Origin: a virus
Virus record (IMG/VR): IMGVR_UViG_3300037245_002163
Location: 37,301 to 101,300 of that record
DNA: 64,000 nt
Direction: 5' to 3' (one strand)
Part shown: in pieces, positions 56,723-64,000 of the stretch
Layout: every line of letters starts with the position of its first letter
Numbering within the stretch: position 1 is the stretch's first letter
Made by a program: the position numbers and the translations under genes
The notes under the pieces: generated by a model
The model's input: only the letters and a program-made list of their open reading frames with translations
Told to the model about the DNA's origin: nothing
The model's database searches: none

Positions 56723-58477
56723 ATGGGGGAGCTGTACGCCAACACCCGATGCGAAGTCGCGTTTCACTCTGAGGGGGGTGACAACTTCGACGGGGTGGTG
56801 TTCGAATCGCATCCGCAGCTTGGCCGCATCGTCGGCGTGACGACTACCAAAGGGCTTGGGGGCGCTTCGGGCACGTTTCAGATCACGATGAAAAAGCCCA
56901 CGGAACAGAGTCAGTCATGGGCTCAGCTTTTCCCGACTCCCGAAGGCGTGTGGGTCCGCATTACGTACATCATTGACGGGGAACGGCGCCCCTTGCTTTG
57001 GGGCATGATCGATTCGATCGTAGAGAACGTCCAGCGCCAAGGTTCGGGCCAGCGCACGGAGACCTATACGATCACGGGCCGCGATATCGGCAAGGTCTTC
57101 GAAGACACGAAAACCATCGTCAATCTCTTCGCGGTGTCGAGCATCGAAATGTTCGCCGCGATGCTCCAAGCCTACAATACCCAGCCCGCGCTAGGGCCGC
57201 CCGACGTGGTGATCAAAGACATTTTGAAGCGGTGGCTTGGGAACAACGGGCTGGCAGCACGGCAATACCGCTTGCCGCAATCACTCGCCAAGATCGCTGG
57301 CGTGGAAAACTTCTACGACGCGCTCAACTTGGACACGATCCAAAAGATGGATCGCGGGCACGGCGAAACGCTCGACATGAGCATCTTGAACCCGGACCAG
57401 CAAGGGGGTGCGGCGCTTTGGGATATCCTGCAACAGTATTGCAACGGGCTACTGAATGAGATGTGGGTCGACCTAGCCTACGACCCGAACAAAAAGGCGT
57501 ATGGCCCTGCACTCTACTTGCGCGAGCGCATCTTTCGTACCGAAGGCGTGGGCGGGCTGACGCTTTGGGACAACGCTCCACTCTTCCGCTTGAAGCCGGG
57601 CATGGTGCGCGGCTGGCAGTTGGCCAAGGGCGGCGCGGCGAATCGGTACAACTACTGGCTTTTGCACGGGGGCGTGCTTGGCGATCAGTATTCGACTCAG
57701 GCGCTCACGCACAGCATCGGCAAAGAGCCCTACAAGCCCGGCGCGATCCCGATCATCAATATCGATTCGATGCAACGGCATGGCATTCGCCCGTACGTGG
57801 TCACCACCAACTTCTTACCGCTCTACAAGCGCGAAAAGGATGAGAACGGCGAGCTGAAAGAGATCGGCCAAAATTTCATTGCGCTCGCCGCCAACTGGCT
57901 CAAACGCGCACATGATTGGTACGGCGTGGCGCCGGGGCAGCTCAGCGGCACGATCACGACCACGCGCTTACTTCCGAGGCTCCGCGTGGGCGAGCGCGTG
58001 CGCGAAGAGCGACGCGACGGCAGCCAGGTGGTCTACTACATCGAAGCCGTAACCCACAACTGGTCCTATCCGGGGGCCGGGTCGAGCACGATCACGGTCA
58101 CGCATGGGCAGTTCGATGGGGAGAACCTACTAGAAGAGCTGTACGCCCAATACGAAGAGCGATCGACTACGAGCAAGGCGCTATCTGACGTGAAGCAATC
58201 CGACGACCCGCAGCCTATTGAGGCCCAAACGCGCACCCCGCAAAAAGAGACCATTCCGGTGCAGAGCGCGGATGAGAAAGCCGCACGTACCAAGACGGGC
58301 GCTCCCAAGAGCGTGCCCACCGTGGGCAACCCCGTGAGCGCACAAGCAACGAAGGTCGCCGAAGGGGAGTCGCAAGACCCGCTTCCACCCAGCGAAGCGC
58401 CCGCGCAGTCCGATCTATCGCTCTCCGAAGACGACTTGAACAGCGGCGCCAAAATCAGCAAAGCGGGGCAAACATGA
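56723..58477 (+). CDS. Baseplate hub protein
   Basis: 584 residues. Residues 5-100 resemble the first beta domain of phage Mu gp44/T4 gp27-type hubs (GRIVGVTTTKG, FQITMKKP), followed by a helical middle and a second barrel (TTTRLLPRLRVGERV, SYPGAGSSTITVTHG). The C-terminal 100 residues are a disordered Ser/Pro/Ala tail. Position after the tape measure fits. Overlaps the next gene by ATGA. Confidence 0.7.
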   Translation: MGELYANTRCEVAFHSEGGDNFDGVVFESHPQLGRIVGVTTTKGLGGASGTFQITMKKPTEQSQSWAQLFPTPEGVWVRITYIIDGERRPLLWGMIDSIVENVQRQGSGQRTETYTITGRDIGKVFEDTKTIVNLFAVSSIEMFAAMLQAYNTQPALGPPDVVIKDILKRWLGNNGLAARQYRLPQSLAKIAGVENFYDALNLDTIQKMDRGHGETLDMSILNPDQQGGAALWDILQQYCNGLLNEMWVDLAYDPNKKAYGPALYLRERIFRTEGVGGLTLWDNAPLFRLKPGMVRGWQLAKGGAANRYNYWLLHGGVLGDQYSTQALTHSIGKEPYKPGAIPIINIDSMQRHGIRPYVVTTNFLPLYKREKDENGELKEIGQNFIALAANWLKRAHDWYGVAPGQLSGTITTTRLLPRLRVGERVREERRDGSQVVYYIEAVTHNWSYPGAGSSTITVTHGQFDGENLLEELYAQYEERSTTSKALSDVKQSDDPQPIEAQTRTPQKETIPVQSADEKAARTKTGAPKSVPTVGNPVSAQATKVAEGESQDPLPPSEAPAQSDLSLSEDDLNSGAKISKAGQT

Positions 58478-59427
58478 GCCGCTACAATACGATTCGAACG
58501 CGCGGCGGCCCGGTGGTGCAGTCGGGTCTCGATGTGCGCGATCAACGGTCGGCGCGCGACGGCAAGATGACTCCCAAGCTCGGCATTTACCGCGGGCTCG
58601 TAGTCCAGTCCTATCCCCCGCTTGTCGAAGAGAATGGCGAGTTCACGGCCAACGAAAAGAACCGGCGCCCCGGCCAAGTCGAATGCGACGTGATCCTTGT
58701 GCGCACGCACCAAACTTTGCTGCACGTCCCGGTTATGCAGCGTGCGTTCGGGATCAACGAAGCGCACGCGCCTTGGATTCCCAAGGCTGCCACGCGCACG
58801 ATCACGGGCCAGAACGAGCTGCGCTTCCAAGTGCAGAACGATGATGGGAGCTTTGCAGGCGTGGCGACGCCGTTCGATGACATGGACGGCGATATGGTCG
58901 CAATCCAGTTCGTCGAAGGAAACCCGGACTACCCGCTGATCACGGGCGCGCTCACGCATGAGCGTACCAACCGCGTGGTGCGCGATGGCGACGGCTGGAC
59001 CGAAGGCAACGGCGCCGAAGAGCGAGGCTCGCCCTATGCGAACGAATACTACATACACCACCAGGGCGCAGAGATCCGTGTGAACGCCAACGGCGACGTA
59101 CTGATCGATACGGTGGGCGCGTATCAGGAACGCGCCACTGAGGATAATGCCGTCCCGACCGGCAACGTGCGGCTCCGCGTCAAAGAGGGGCAGAAGTTCA
59201 CCATTGCCATGGGCGAAGACGAAGACGTGCTCGAAGTGTTCAAAGACGGCGGGCAGCTCCGGGTCGACCTAGGGGAAGGCGCCGATGAGCGCGTGGTCTT
59301 AGGCGACGCATTCATGCAGTTTTTCAATGATCACATCCATCCCACGGGCGTCGGGCCTTCGGATGTGCCTTCGATCCCCATGGACGCGACCTTGCTCTCC
59401 GACCTGAGCAAGACAAAGAAGAGCTAG
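58474..59427 (+). CDS. Baseplate spike/assembly protein V-like
   Basis: 317 residues. An OB-fold-like part is followed by PFDDMDGDMVAIQFVEGN and PLITGALTH, then a beta-helix-like run (AEIRVNANGDVLIDTVGAY, GGQLRVDLGEG), and HIHPTG near the end. This is the organisation of gpV/gp5-type membrane-piercing spikes. The apex metal site cannot be assigned with certainty. Confidence 0.6.
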   Translation: MSRYNTIRTRGGPVVQSGLDVRDQRSARDGKMTPKLGIYRGLVVQSYPPLVEENGEFTANEKNRRPGQVECDVILVRTHQTLLHVPVMQRAFGINEAHAPWIPKAATRTITGQNELRFQVQNDDGSFAGVATPFDDMDGDMVAIQFVEGNPDYPLITGALTHERTNRVVRDGDGWTEGNGAEERGSPYANEYYIHHQGAEIRVNANGDVLIDTVGAYQERATEDNAVPTGNVRLRVKEGQKFTIAMGEDEDVLEVFKDGGQLRVDLGEGADERVVLGDAFMQFFNDHIHPTGVGPSDVPSIPMDATLLSDLSKTKKS

Positions 59428-59429
59428 CC

Positions 59430-59921
59430 ATGGCGATGGTGCCCGCAACGCTGATCGACGCGCTCACGGGCCTTTGGACCGAACCGCCCATAGCGCGGGA
59501 TATCACGGAGACCGGGGACGCCATCGAAGCCCTTTGGATCACGGCCGCAGTGGCGGGTAGCGTGAGTAGCGCGACGCTTTTCACGCCCGGCGTGACTCAT
59601 AGCGATCTCAGCGCCTTGGGAAATAACTCGACCCCTACCGAAGCCGCGCAAGCCTTCGAAGACGCGTGCACAGCCATGATCGTTGCGACAACCTTCACGG
59701 CCGTAGCGCCGGCAACGATCGCGCCGCCGGCCATCCCAGCCGCGTCCACGCCCGGCACGCTTTCCGACGTACTAAAGCCCATCTTTGACGCGCCCGAAGC
59801 CGGCACGAGCGCGTCAACGCAGGCCAACTCCATTGGGGCCGCGATCCACACTTTTCTAGCTGGCTGGACGGTCGCGGTTACGATCCCTCCCGCCGCGGCG
59901 GTGCCCACCGCCATTCTCTAA
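59430..59921 (+). CDS. Hypothetical baseplate-region protein
   Basis: A 163-residue protein, two bases after the spike gene. Ala/Thr/Pro-rich, hydrophobic throughout and with almost no Lys or Arg. Likely structural, no domain recognised. Confidence 0.45.
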   Translation: MAMVPATLIDALTGLWTEPPIARDITETGDAIEALWITAAVAGSVSSATLFTPGVTHSDLSALGNNSTPTEAAQAFEDACTAMIVATTFTAVAPATIAPPAIPAASTPGTLSDVLKPIFDAPEAGTSASTQANSIGAAIHTFLAGWTVAVTIPPAAAVPTAIL

Positions 59922-59981
59922 AGGATAATCAGAGGGCCGTCGTGGCGCAGACGCCGCTTCCAAGGGTAAGCTAGCGTCGGA

Positions 59982-61739
59982 ATGGCTAGAGAGCGTGGGG
60001 TGGCGTCGGCGGGTCCGAGGAACATCGAGATCGGGGCTTATGACCTCGCTTCGGCACCACTGCGCGATATCCGCACGGGCTTCCGCTCCGGGTTCGCCAT
60101 CGAAGTGCGGGATACGCGCAATCAGCGGCAGCCGGTAGCCGTCCATAGCTTCGCGCTGAATCCCAGCACTTACATCCTGAGTGAACCATTCCAGTCCACG
60201 CTCACGCCGACCGAAGACAACTTCGTAGTCGCCGAAGAGAACGGGCAGATCATCCGTGAGATCACCTTGAGCGGCACGTTCGGGATAACCGAAAAGCGGG
60301 GGCCGACATTCAATGGGGACCAGGGCTCGCGCTCTGGCAATGAGCACTTCATCCACTTGCGCAATCTGTTCCGCGACTACGGCAAGCTAAAGCAAGACCC
60401 GAAGGTTGCCAGCTTCGTTCAAATGATCTTCCATTCGATGCGGGATGATGACCATTTCGTGGTTGTGCCCCGGAGCTTCGAGACCCCGCGCGACGCCAAA
60501 ACCACGCGCTTGCACTACGAATACCGGGTCACCTTGGCCGTGATCAGCGATGCCACGGTCCCGACCAATCTCTTGGCCATCCCCAAGCGGCTCGATACTC
60601 TGAGCAAAGCCTTCCACGATGCCCGCGCGTCTTTCGCCGAAGCCACGTCGAAACTTGGGGATATCAAGGCGCGCGTCCAGAACGTCGAACGGGTGCTTGT
60701 GCAAGCCGCAGAGCTGATCAACTCCGTGGGCGAAGTGCTCGATGGCACCGCGGGGCTCATCAACTACCCGCTGGAGGGGGCGGCCAACGTCGCCACGGAC
60801 CTAGCGAACGCCGCTGATAGGCTCGCCAACAGCTCCACATCGCTCACTCCGGGCTCCGTGGAGGAAACAGGCTCTAGGCAACTCAGGCGGCTAGAGAGCG
60901 CCTTAGATCGCATCCTCGCCATTCCTGAAAAGTTCGGCCCGTCCAGCATCCAAGACACCCTGGAACGCTACGAAGGCGAACAAGGGCTCACGGCCGGCGA
61001 CTTGAACAACGGCTTAGCCGGCGCTGACATAGGCTCGCGCACCCGGCTCGCGCTCGGCTCCGGCGGCGATGCGGATACGATCGATATCCTAGAATACACG
61101 GGCTTGGCGCGGGAGCGCGTGGACCGGACCACCACGATCCAAGGGCTCGCGAACCAGTTTCAGGCGCCGCCGGAGCTGATCATCCTCGCAAACAACCTTT
61201 CGTTCCCCTACATCGCCGAAGGCGGCGGCCCCGGTGTGCTGAAACCAGGGGACGTGATCCTTATCCCGGTGCGTGAGGGCGCGACGGGCGATACCGGGCA
61301 GCCTTCCAATAGCTATCTGACGGCCGAAGAGCTTCTGTACGGTATCGATATGGCGCTCGACACGACCGTGCTCAAAGACAACGAGTTCGATCTCCAGATC
61401 GCTCAGTCGCTCACGGACGTGGACTTGAAGCGGGGGCTCGACAACGTAATCCAGGGCACGGAGATCACCGTGCGCACGGAGCGGGGCTCGACCGTGTACG
61501 TGCCCGAAGTCGGCGTGCGGCGCTCCGTGGGCGTCAAAGGCACCATTCAGCACATGCTGTTGACCGCTCTCAACTTGCGCGAGGGCATCTTGGCCGACCC
61601 CCGCGTAGAGGGCATCGAAGACACTAAGATCACGCTCGAAAGCGACGTGCTCAGCCAAGAGATCACGCCCCGGCTACGCGGAAACCAAACGGGCGTGAAC
61701 CTAGTTTTGCCGTTTGGTACGGCAACAGGAGAGTTCTAA
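59982..61739 (+). CDS. Baseplate protein: LysM-like domain plus gp25/W-like domain
   Basis: 585 residues after a 60-bp gap containing GGATAAT. The N-terminal 190 residues form an alpha/beta domain. A LysM-like motif (TIQGLANQFQAPPELIILANNL ... LKPGDVILIPV in parts) lies near 385-430. The last 120 residues (DLKRGLDNVIQGTEI, HMLLTALNLREGILAD, VNLVLPFG) have the gp25/baseplate W pattern. Such fusions place a peptidoglycan- or shaft-binding LysM next to the sheath initiator. Confidence 0.6.
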   Translation: MARERGVASAGPRNIEIGAYDLASAPLRDIRTGFRSGFAIEVRDTRNQRQPVAVHSFALNPSTYILSEPFQSTLTPTEDNFVVAEENGQIIREITLSGTFGITEKRGPTFNGDQGSRSGNEHFIHLRNLFRDYGKLKQDPKVASFVQMIFHSMRDDDHFVVVPRSFETPRDAKTTRLHYEYRVTLAVISDATVPTNLLAIPKRLDTLSKAFHDARASFAEATSKLGDIKARVQNVERVLVQAAELINSVGEVLDGTAGLINYPLEGAANVATDLANAADRLANSSTSLTPGSVEETGSRQLRRLESALDRILAIPEKFGPSSIQDTLERYEGEQGLTAGDLNNGLAGADIGSRTRLALGSGGDADTIDILEYTGLARERVDRTTTIQGLANQFQAPPELIILANNLSFPYIAEGGGPGVLKPGDVILIPVREGATGDTGQPSNSYLTAEELLYGIDMALDTTVLKDNEFDLQIAQSLTDVDLKRGLDNVIQGTEITVRTERGSTVYVPEVGVRRSVGVKGTIQHMLLTALNLREGILADPRVEGIEDTKITLESDVLSQEITPRLRGNQTGVNLVLPFGTATGEF

Positions 61740-61740
61740 C

Positions 61741-63153
61741 GTGCCAGTTTTCACTCCCAGAACCCGACCGGCAATCGAGCGCGATATGGTGGCTCGCGCA
61801 GTGGCCCGCTCCAACCTTACCGGGCTCACTCGCAACAGCGTGATCTACCATTTGATCGCGGCAGCGGCGTCGGAAGACGCGGAGCAATACTTCCAAATGA
61901 GCCGGCTTCGCGATCTCTTCGCGATCGACAAGGCCACCGGCTCCGACCTGGACGCTCGCGCAGCGGAGATCGTACCCGGCACGATCGTGCGACGGGAAGC
62001 CTTGAAGGCTTCGAATACAGTCGTCTTTGCACGCCCTGGCATCATTGGGACGACCGCCATCCCGACCGGCACCATCGTGGCAGCCACGGACGCTCAGGGA
62101 CAGATCAAGTATCAGACGACCGCAGCGGGCTCCATTCTCGCTGGCAGCACAGACTCCGTGCCGATCACCGTGGTCGCCATCGAAGCGGGCACACGGGGCA
62201 ACGTCGCTGCGGGAAGCATCAATCAGTTCGTAAGCCGCATCGCGGGTGTCACCACGGTTGCCAACGGCACGGCGCTTACCAACGGCGCCGACCGCGAAAG
62301 CGATGCAGCGTTCCGCGCGCGCATCCGTGCCTACGTCCAGGCGATCAGCCGCGCGACGCCTACGGCTATTGAGAGCTTCGCGAACAACGTGACCTTGGCC
62401 GATGGCCGGCGCGTGCTCTTCGCGAACCTGAAAGAGCCCATTATCCCAAACGGTACGGTCCAGCTCTACATCGACGACGGCACGGGCAGCGTTGACGAGT
62501 CTGACGACACGTTCATCGGCACACCCGAAGTCGTGATCGCGTCAGCCTTGCTAGGGGAAGTGCAAGCCTTTTCGGGGGAAAAGCCCATCCGTGACGACGG
62601 GAGCTTTGTGCTCGAAGTCGACACGGGCGGTGGTTACGTCGTTCAAGTGATCGATGTGGATTACAACTTCAATGCCGCGCAAGGCAAGATCGTGTTCACC
62701 GCAGTAAGCTACCCCACGGGGCTCGGCACGGGCGACGCCGTGCGCATGACCTACCGCTACTACACGGGGCTCATTCAAGAGACGCAAAAAGTCGTAGACG
62801 GCGACCCGCTAAATCCGCTTGTGTATCCGGGCGTGCGCGCCGGAGGCATTCAGGTCTACACCCTTCCGCCCACACTCGTGCCCCAAAGTGTAGTCGCGTC
62901 AGTCAGTGTGCTTGGGGGCTTCGATACCGTCACGGTTGCGGCCGAAGTCGACACCGTGGTTCAGGACTACATCAACAACTTGCCGATTGGGGCCGACGTG
63001 ATCGTGAGCGAGATCATCGAACGCGCGATGGGTGTGACCGGCATGTATAACTTTCGGTTCCAAATACTAACGGGCTCCACACCGCCCGCAGATCAAGTGA
63101 TTCTCGATGATCAGGTCGCGCGGATCACGGCCGCCAATATCACGCTCGTGTAG
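61741..63153 (+). CDS. Baseplate wedge protein J-like
   Basis: 470 residues from GTG 61741, which has AGGAG 9 bases upstream; a TTG at 61714 lies inside the previous gene. The domain order and motifs such as ATGSDLDARAAEIV, VVAIEAGTRGNVAAGSI, and NGADRESDAAFRARIRAYV are typical of the baseplate J family, which forms the wedge and joins tail fibres. Confidence 0.85.
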   Translation: MPVFTPRTRPAIERDMVARAVARSNLTGLTRNSVIYHLIAAAASEDAEQYFQMSRLRDLFAIDKATGSDLDARAAEIVPGTIVRREALKASNTVVFARPGIIGTTAIPTGTIVAATDAQGQIKYQTTAAGSILAGSTDSVPITVVAIEAGTRGNVAAGSINQFVSRIAGVTTVANGTALTNGADRESDAAFRARIRAYVQAISRATPTAIESFANNVTLADGRRVLFANLKEPIIPNGTVQLYIDDGTGSVDESDDTFIGTPEVVIASALLGEVQAFSGEKPIRDDGSFVLEVDTGGGYVVQVIDVDYNFNAAQGKIVFTAVSYPTGLGTGDAVRMTYRYYTGLIQETQKVVDGDPLNPLVYPGVRAGGIQVYTLPPTLVPQSVVASVSVLGGFDTVTVAAEVDTVVQDYINNLPIGADVIVSEIIERAMGVTGMYNFRFQILTGSTPPADQVILDDQVARITAANITLV

Positions 63154-63162
63154 GGGAATAAG

Positions 63163-63669
63163 ATGGCACTCGGAATAACAACGGTTGAACGCGCGAACGA
63201 CGTAGGAGAGCAGCCTTTCCTGATCTTCACGGACGGCTCGACACGGCGGATTCAGACGTTCGCTGCCGTAGATGAAGACGGGGCGCACGCGGGCATTGCC
63301 GGCAACCCATTCATCGTCGGTATTGAGGCTACGGCGCCGCGTTGGAAATACGATACGGTCGGAGCCGCCGAAGCCGGCGCGCAGCTTCGTACGGGGGCCG
63401 GGGATATCAGAGAGTTGCGCGTCTTGCTCGACCCTTCCGTGGTCGCGGTTCGCTACCTCATGCTCTTCGATCTGGCTGCACCCCCAACGCTGGGTGCCGT
63501 GCCCGACTGGCGCGGGCTCATCCCCGCTGCGGGCGAAGCGAGTGAGTCGTTTCCGGGCGGTGAATTTGAGTTCACGTTGGGGTGCTACGCGATGATCAGC
63601 ACCACGCTGCCCACGCTCACTGTGAGCGCCGCGGATGCGTTTTTCCACGTACGGGGATTAGAGGCTTGA
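63163..63669 (+). CDS. Hypothetical baseplate-region protein
   Basis: A 168-residue protein with AGGGGAATAAG upstream. Beta-rich and slightly acidic (LIFTDGSTRRIQTFAAVDEDG). Located between the J-like gene and a probable fibre gene, so it may be a wedge or fibre connector. No domain recognised. Confidence 0.45.
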   Translation: MALGITTVERANDVGEQPFLIFTDGSTRRIQTFAAVDEDGAHAGIAGNPFIVGIEATAPRWKYDTVGAAEAGAQLRTGAGDIRELRVLLDPSVVAVRYLMLFDLAAPPTLGAVPDWRGLIPAAGEASESFPGGEFEFTLGCYAMISTTLPTLTVSAADAFFHVRGLEA

Positions 63670-63672
63670 TCG

Positions 63673-64000
63673 ATGGGATATTCAGGCGCATCGGGCATAG
63701 AGAACGTCAATCCTGAGTATAGGATTCCCCTACTTGTCGAAGGCGAGTGGGAGCACTCCGCTACCCTAGTTGAAACGCGCATCGGCCGCTTCGAGCTAGA
63801 CCCTGACGGCGCGGGCAAAGCCGATCTAGAGCTATACATCGTAGGCTTCTTAGCGGACGCGGGTGCCGCCGCCCCCACGGTCGAGCTGCGGCTCTACGAT
63901 GTAGGGCCGCCGAACGCGCCAATCACAGGCGACCTTCGGGCCACGATCACGTCTTCCACAACGAATGCCATCGTGCGCGAGAGCGTTGCGCTCACGGCGA
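63673..64000 (+). CDS. Structural protein, 3' end outside window
   Basis: Starts at ATG 63673, three bases after the previous stop, and stays open to the right edge (109 codons seen). Beta-rich (LVEGEWEHSATLVETRIGR, LELYIVGFLA), consistent with a baseplate or fibre protein. Confidence 0.5.
   Translation, partial: MGYSGASGIENVNPEYRIPLLVEGEWEHSATLVETRIGRFELDPDGAGKADLELYIVGFLADAGAAAPTVELRLYDVGPPNAPITGDLRATITSSTTNAIVRESVALTA

Noticed and set aside
58066-59061. Antisense frame of 331 codons across the hub and spike genes
   Set aside because: Covers the ends of two well-supported genes, crosses their junction and has no domain pattern.

Overview
The window is a contiguous piece of a large, G+C-rich tailed dsDNA phage genome with a contractile tail (myovirus morphology). 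A tail sheath, tail tube, tail-assembly chaperone pair, tape measure, baseplate hub, spike, gp25-like and J-like proteins are encoded in order at 51.2-63.2 kb, and the head genes (portal, MuF-like, prohead protease, scaffold-like, major capsid) lie just before them. No integrase, replication or ribosomal genes are present. A Gram-negative host is likely (a signal-peptide protein, a small membrane-anchored peptide and a patatin phospholipase), but nothing identifies the genus.

Layout. (1) 1-3.6 kb, + strand: end of a fibre or host-contact cluster closing with a patatin-like phospholipase. (2) 3.6-7.1 kb, +: small accessory genes, four of which share a DLSDEEL motif, plus a ribbon-helix-helix protein. 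(3) 7.1-14.6 kb, - strand: about 20 tightly packed small genes of mostly unknown function, with tiny membrane peptides, a transglutaminase-like protein, a tRNA, a tRNA-like element and a PTH2-type peptidyl-tRNA hydrolase whose reading frame runs into the tRNA. (4) 14.7-17.3 kb, +: small genes including a caspase-like candidate and a DUF3768 protein. (5) 17.3-19.9 kb, -: large terminase and four small genes. (6) 20.0-34.4 kb, +: three giant polyvalent proteins (1928, 1288 and 1414 aa) containing two zincin metallopeptidase motifs, a DdrB-like ParB-fold domain and eight copies of a basic, aromatic-rich module. (7) 34.4-46.7 kb, +: portal, MuF-zincin fusion, protease, scaffold-like protein, major capsid protein, head completion genes and a degenerate free-standing intein-like protein. 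(8) 46.7-47.8 kb, -: a small regulatory or accessory island. (9) 47.9-64 kb, +: neck, tail and baseplate genes, cut by the right edge.

How the parts fit. The giant proteins sit between packaging and portal genes, where virion-internal or injected proteins are usual, so they are probably packaged and delivered with the DNA. Their repeated modules look like standard joints between functional domains. The prohead protease and the major capsid protein share a distinctive motif of about 25 residues, suggesting a docking or cleavage element in head maturation. Accessory operons use sigma70-like promoters. Several have palindromes built on CGTATACG in the spacer and a shared 20-bp leader, pointing to a phage-encoded regulon. 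The heptamer GGATAAT occurs about 30 times on both strands, far more often than composition predicts.

All functions are read from motifs and context without database searches. Start codons were chosen by overlap, ribosome-binding site and promoter position where these were informative.
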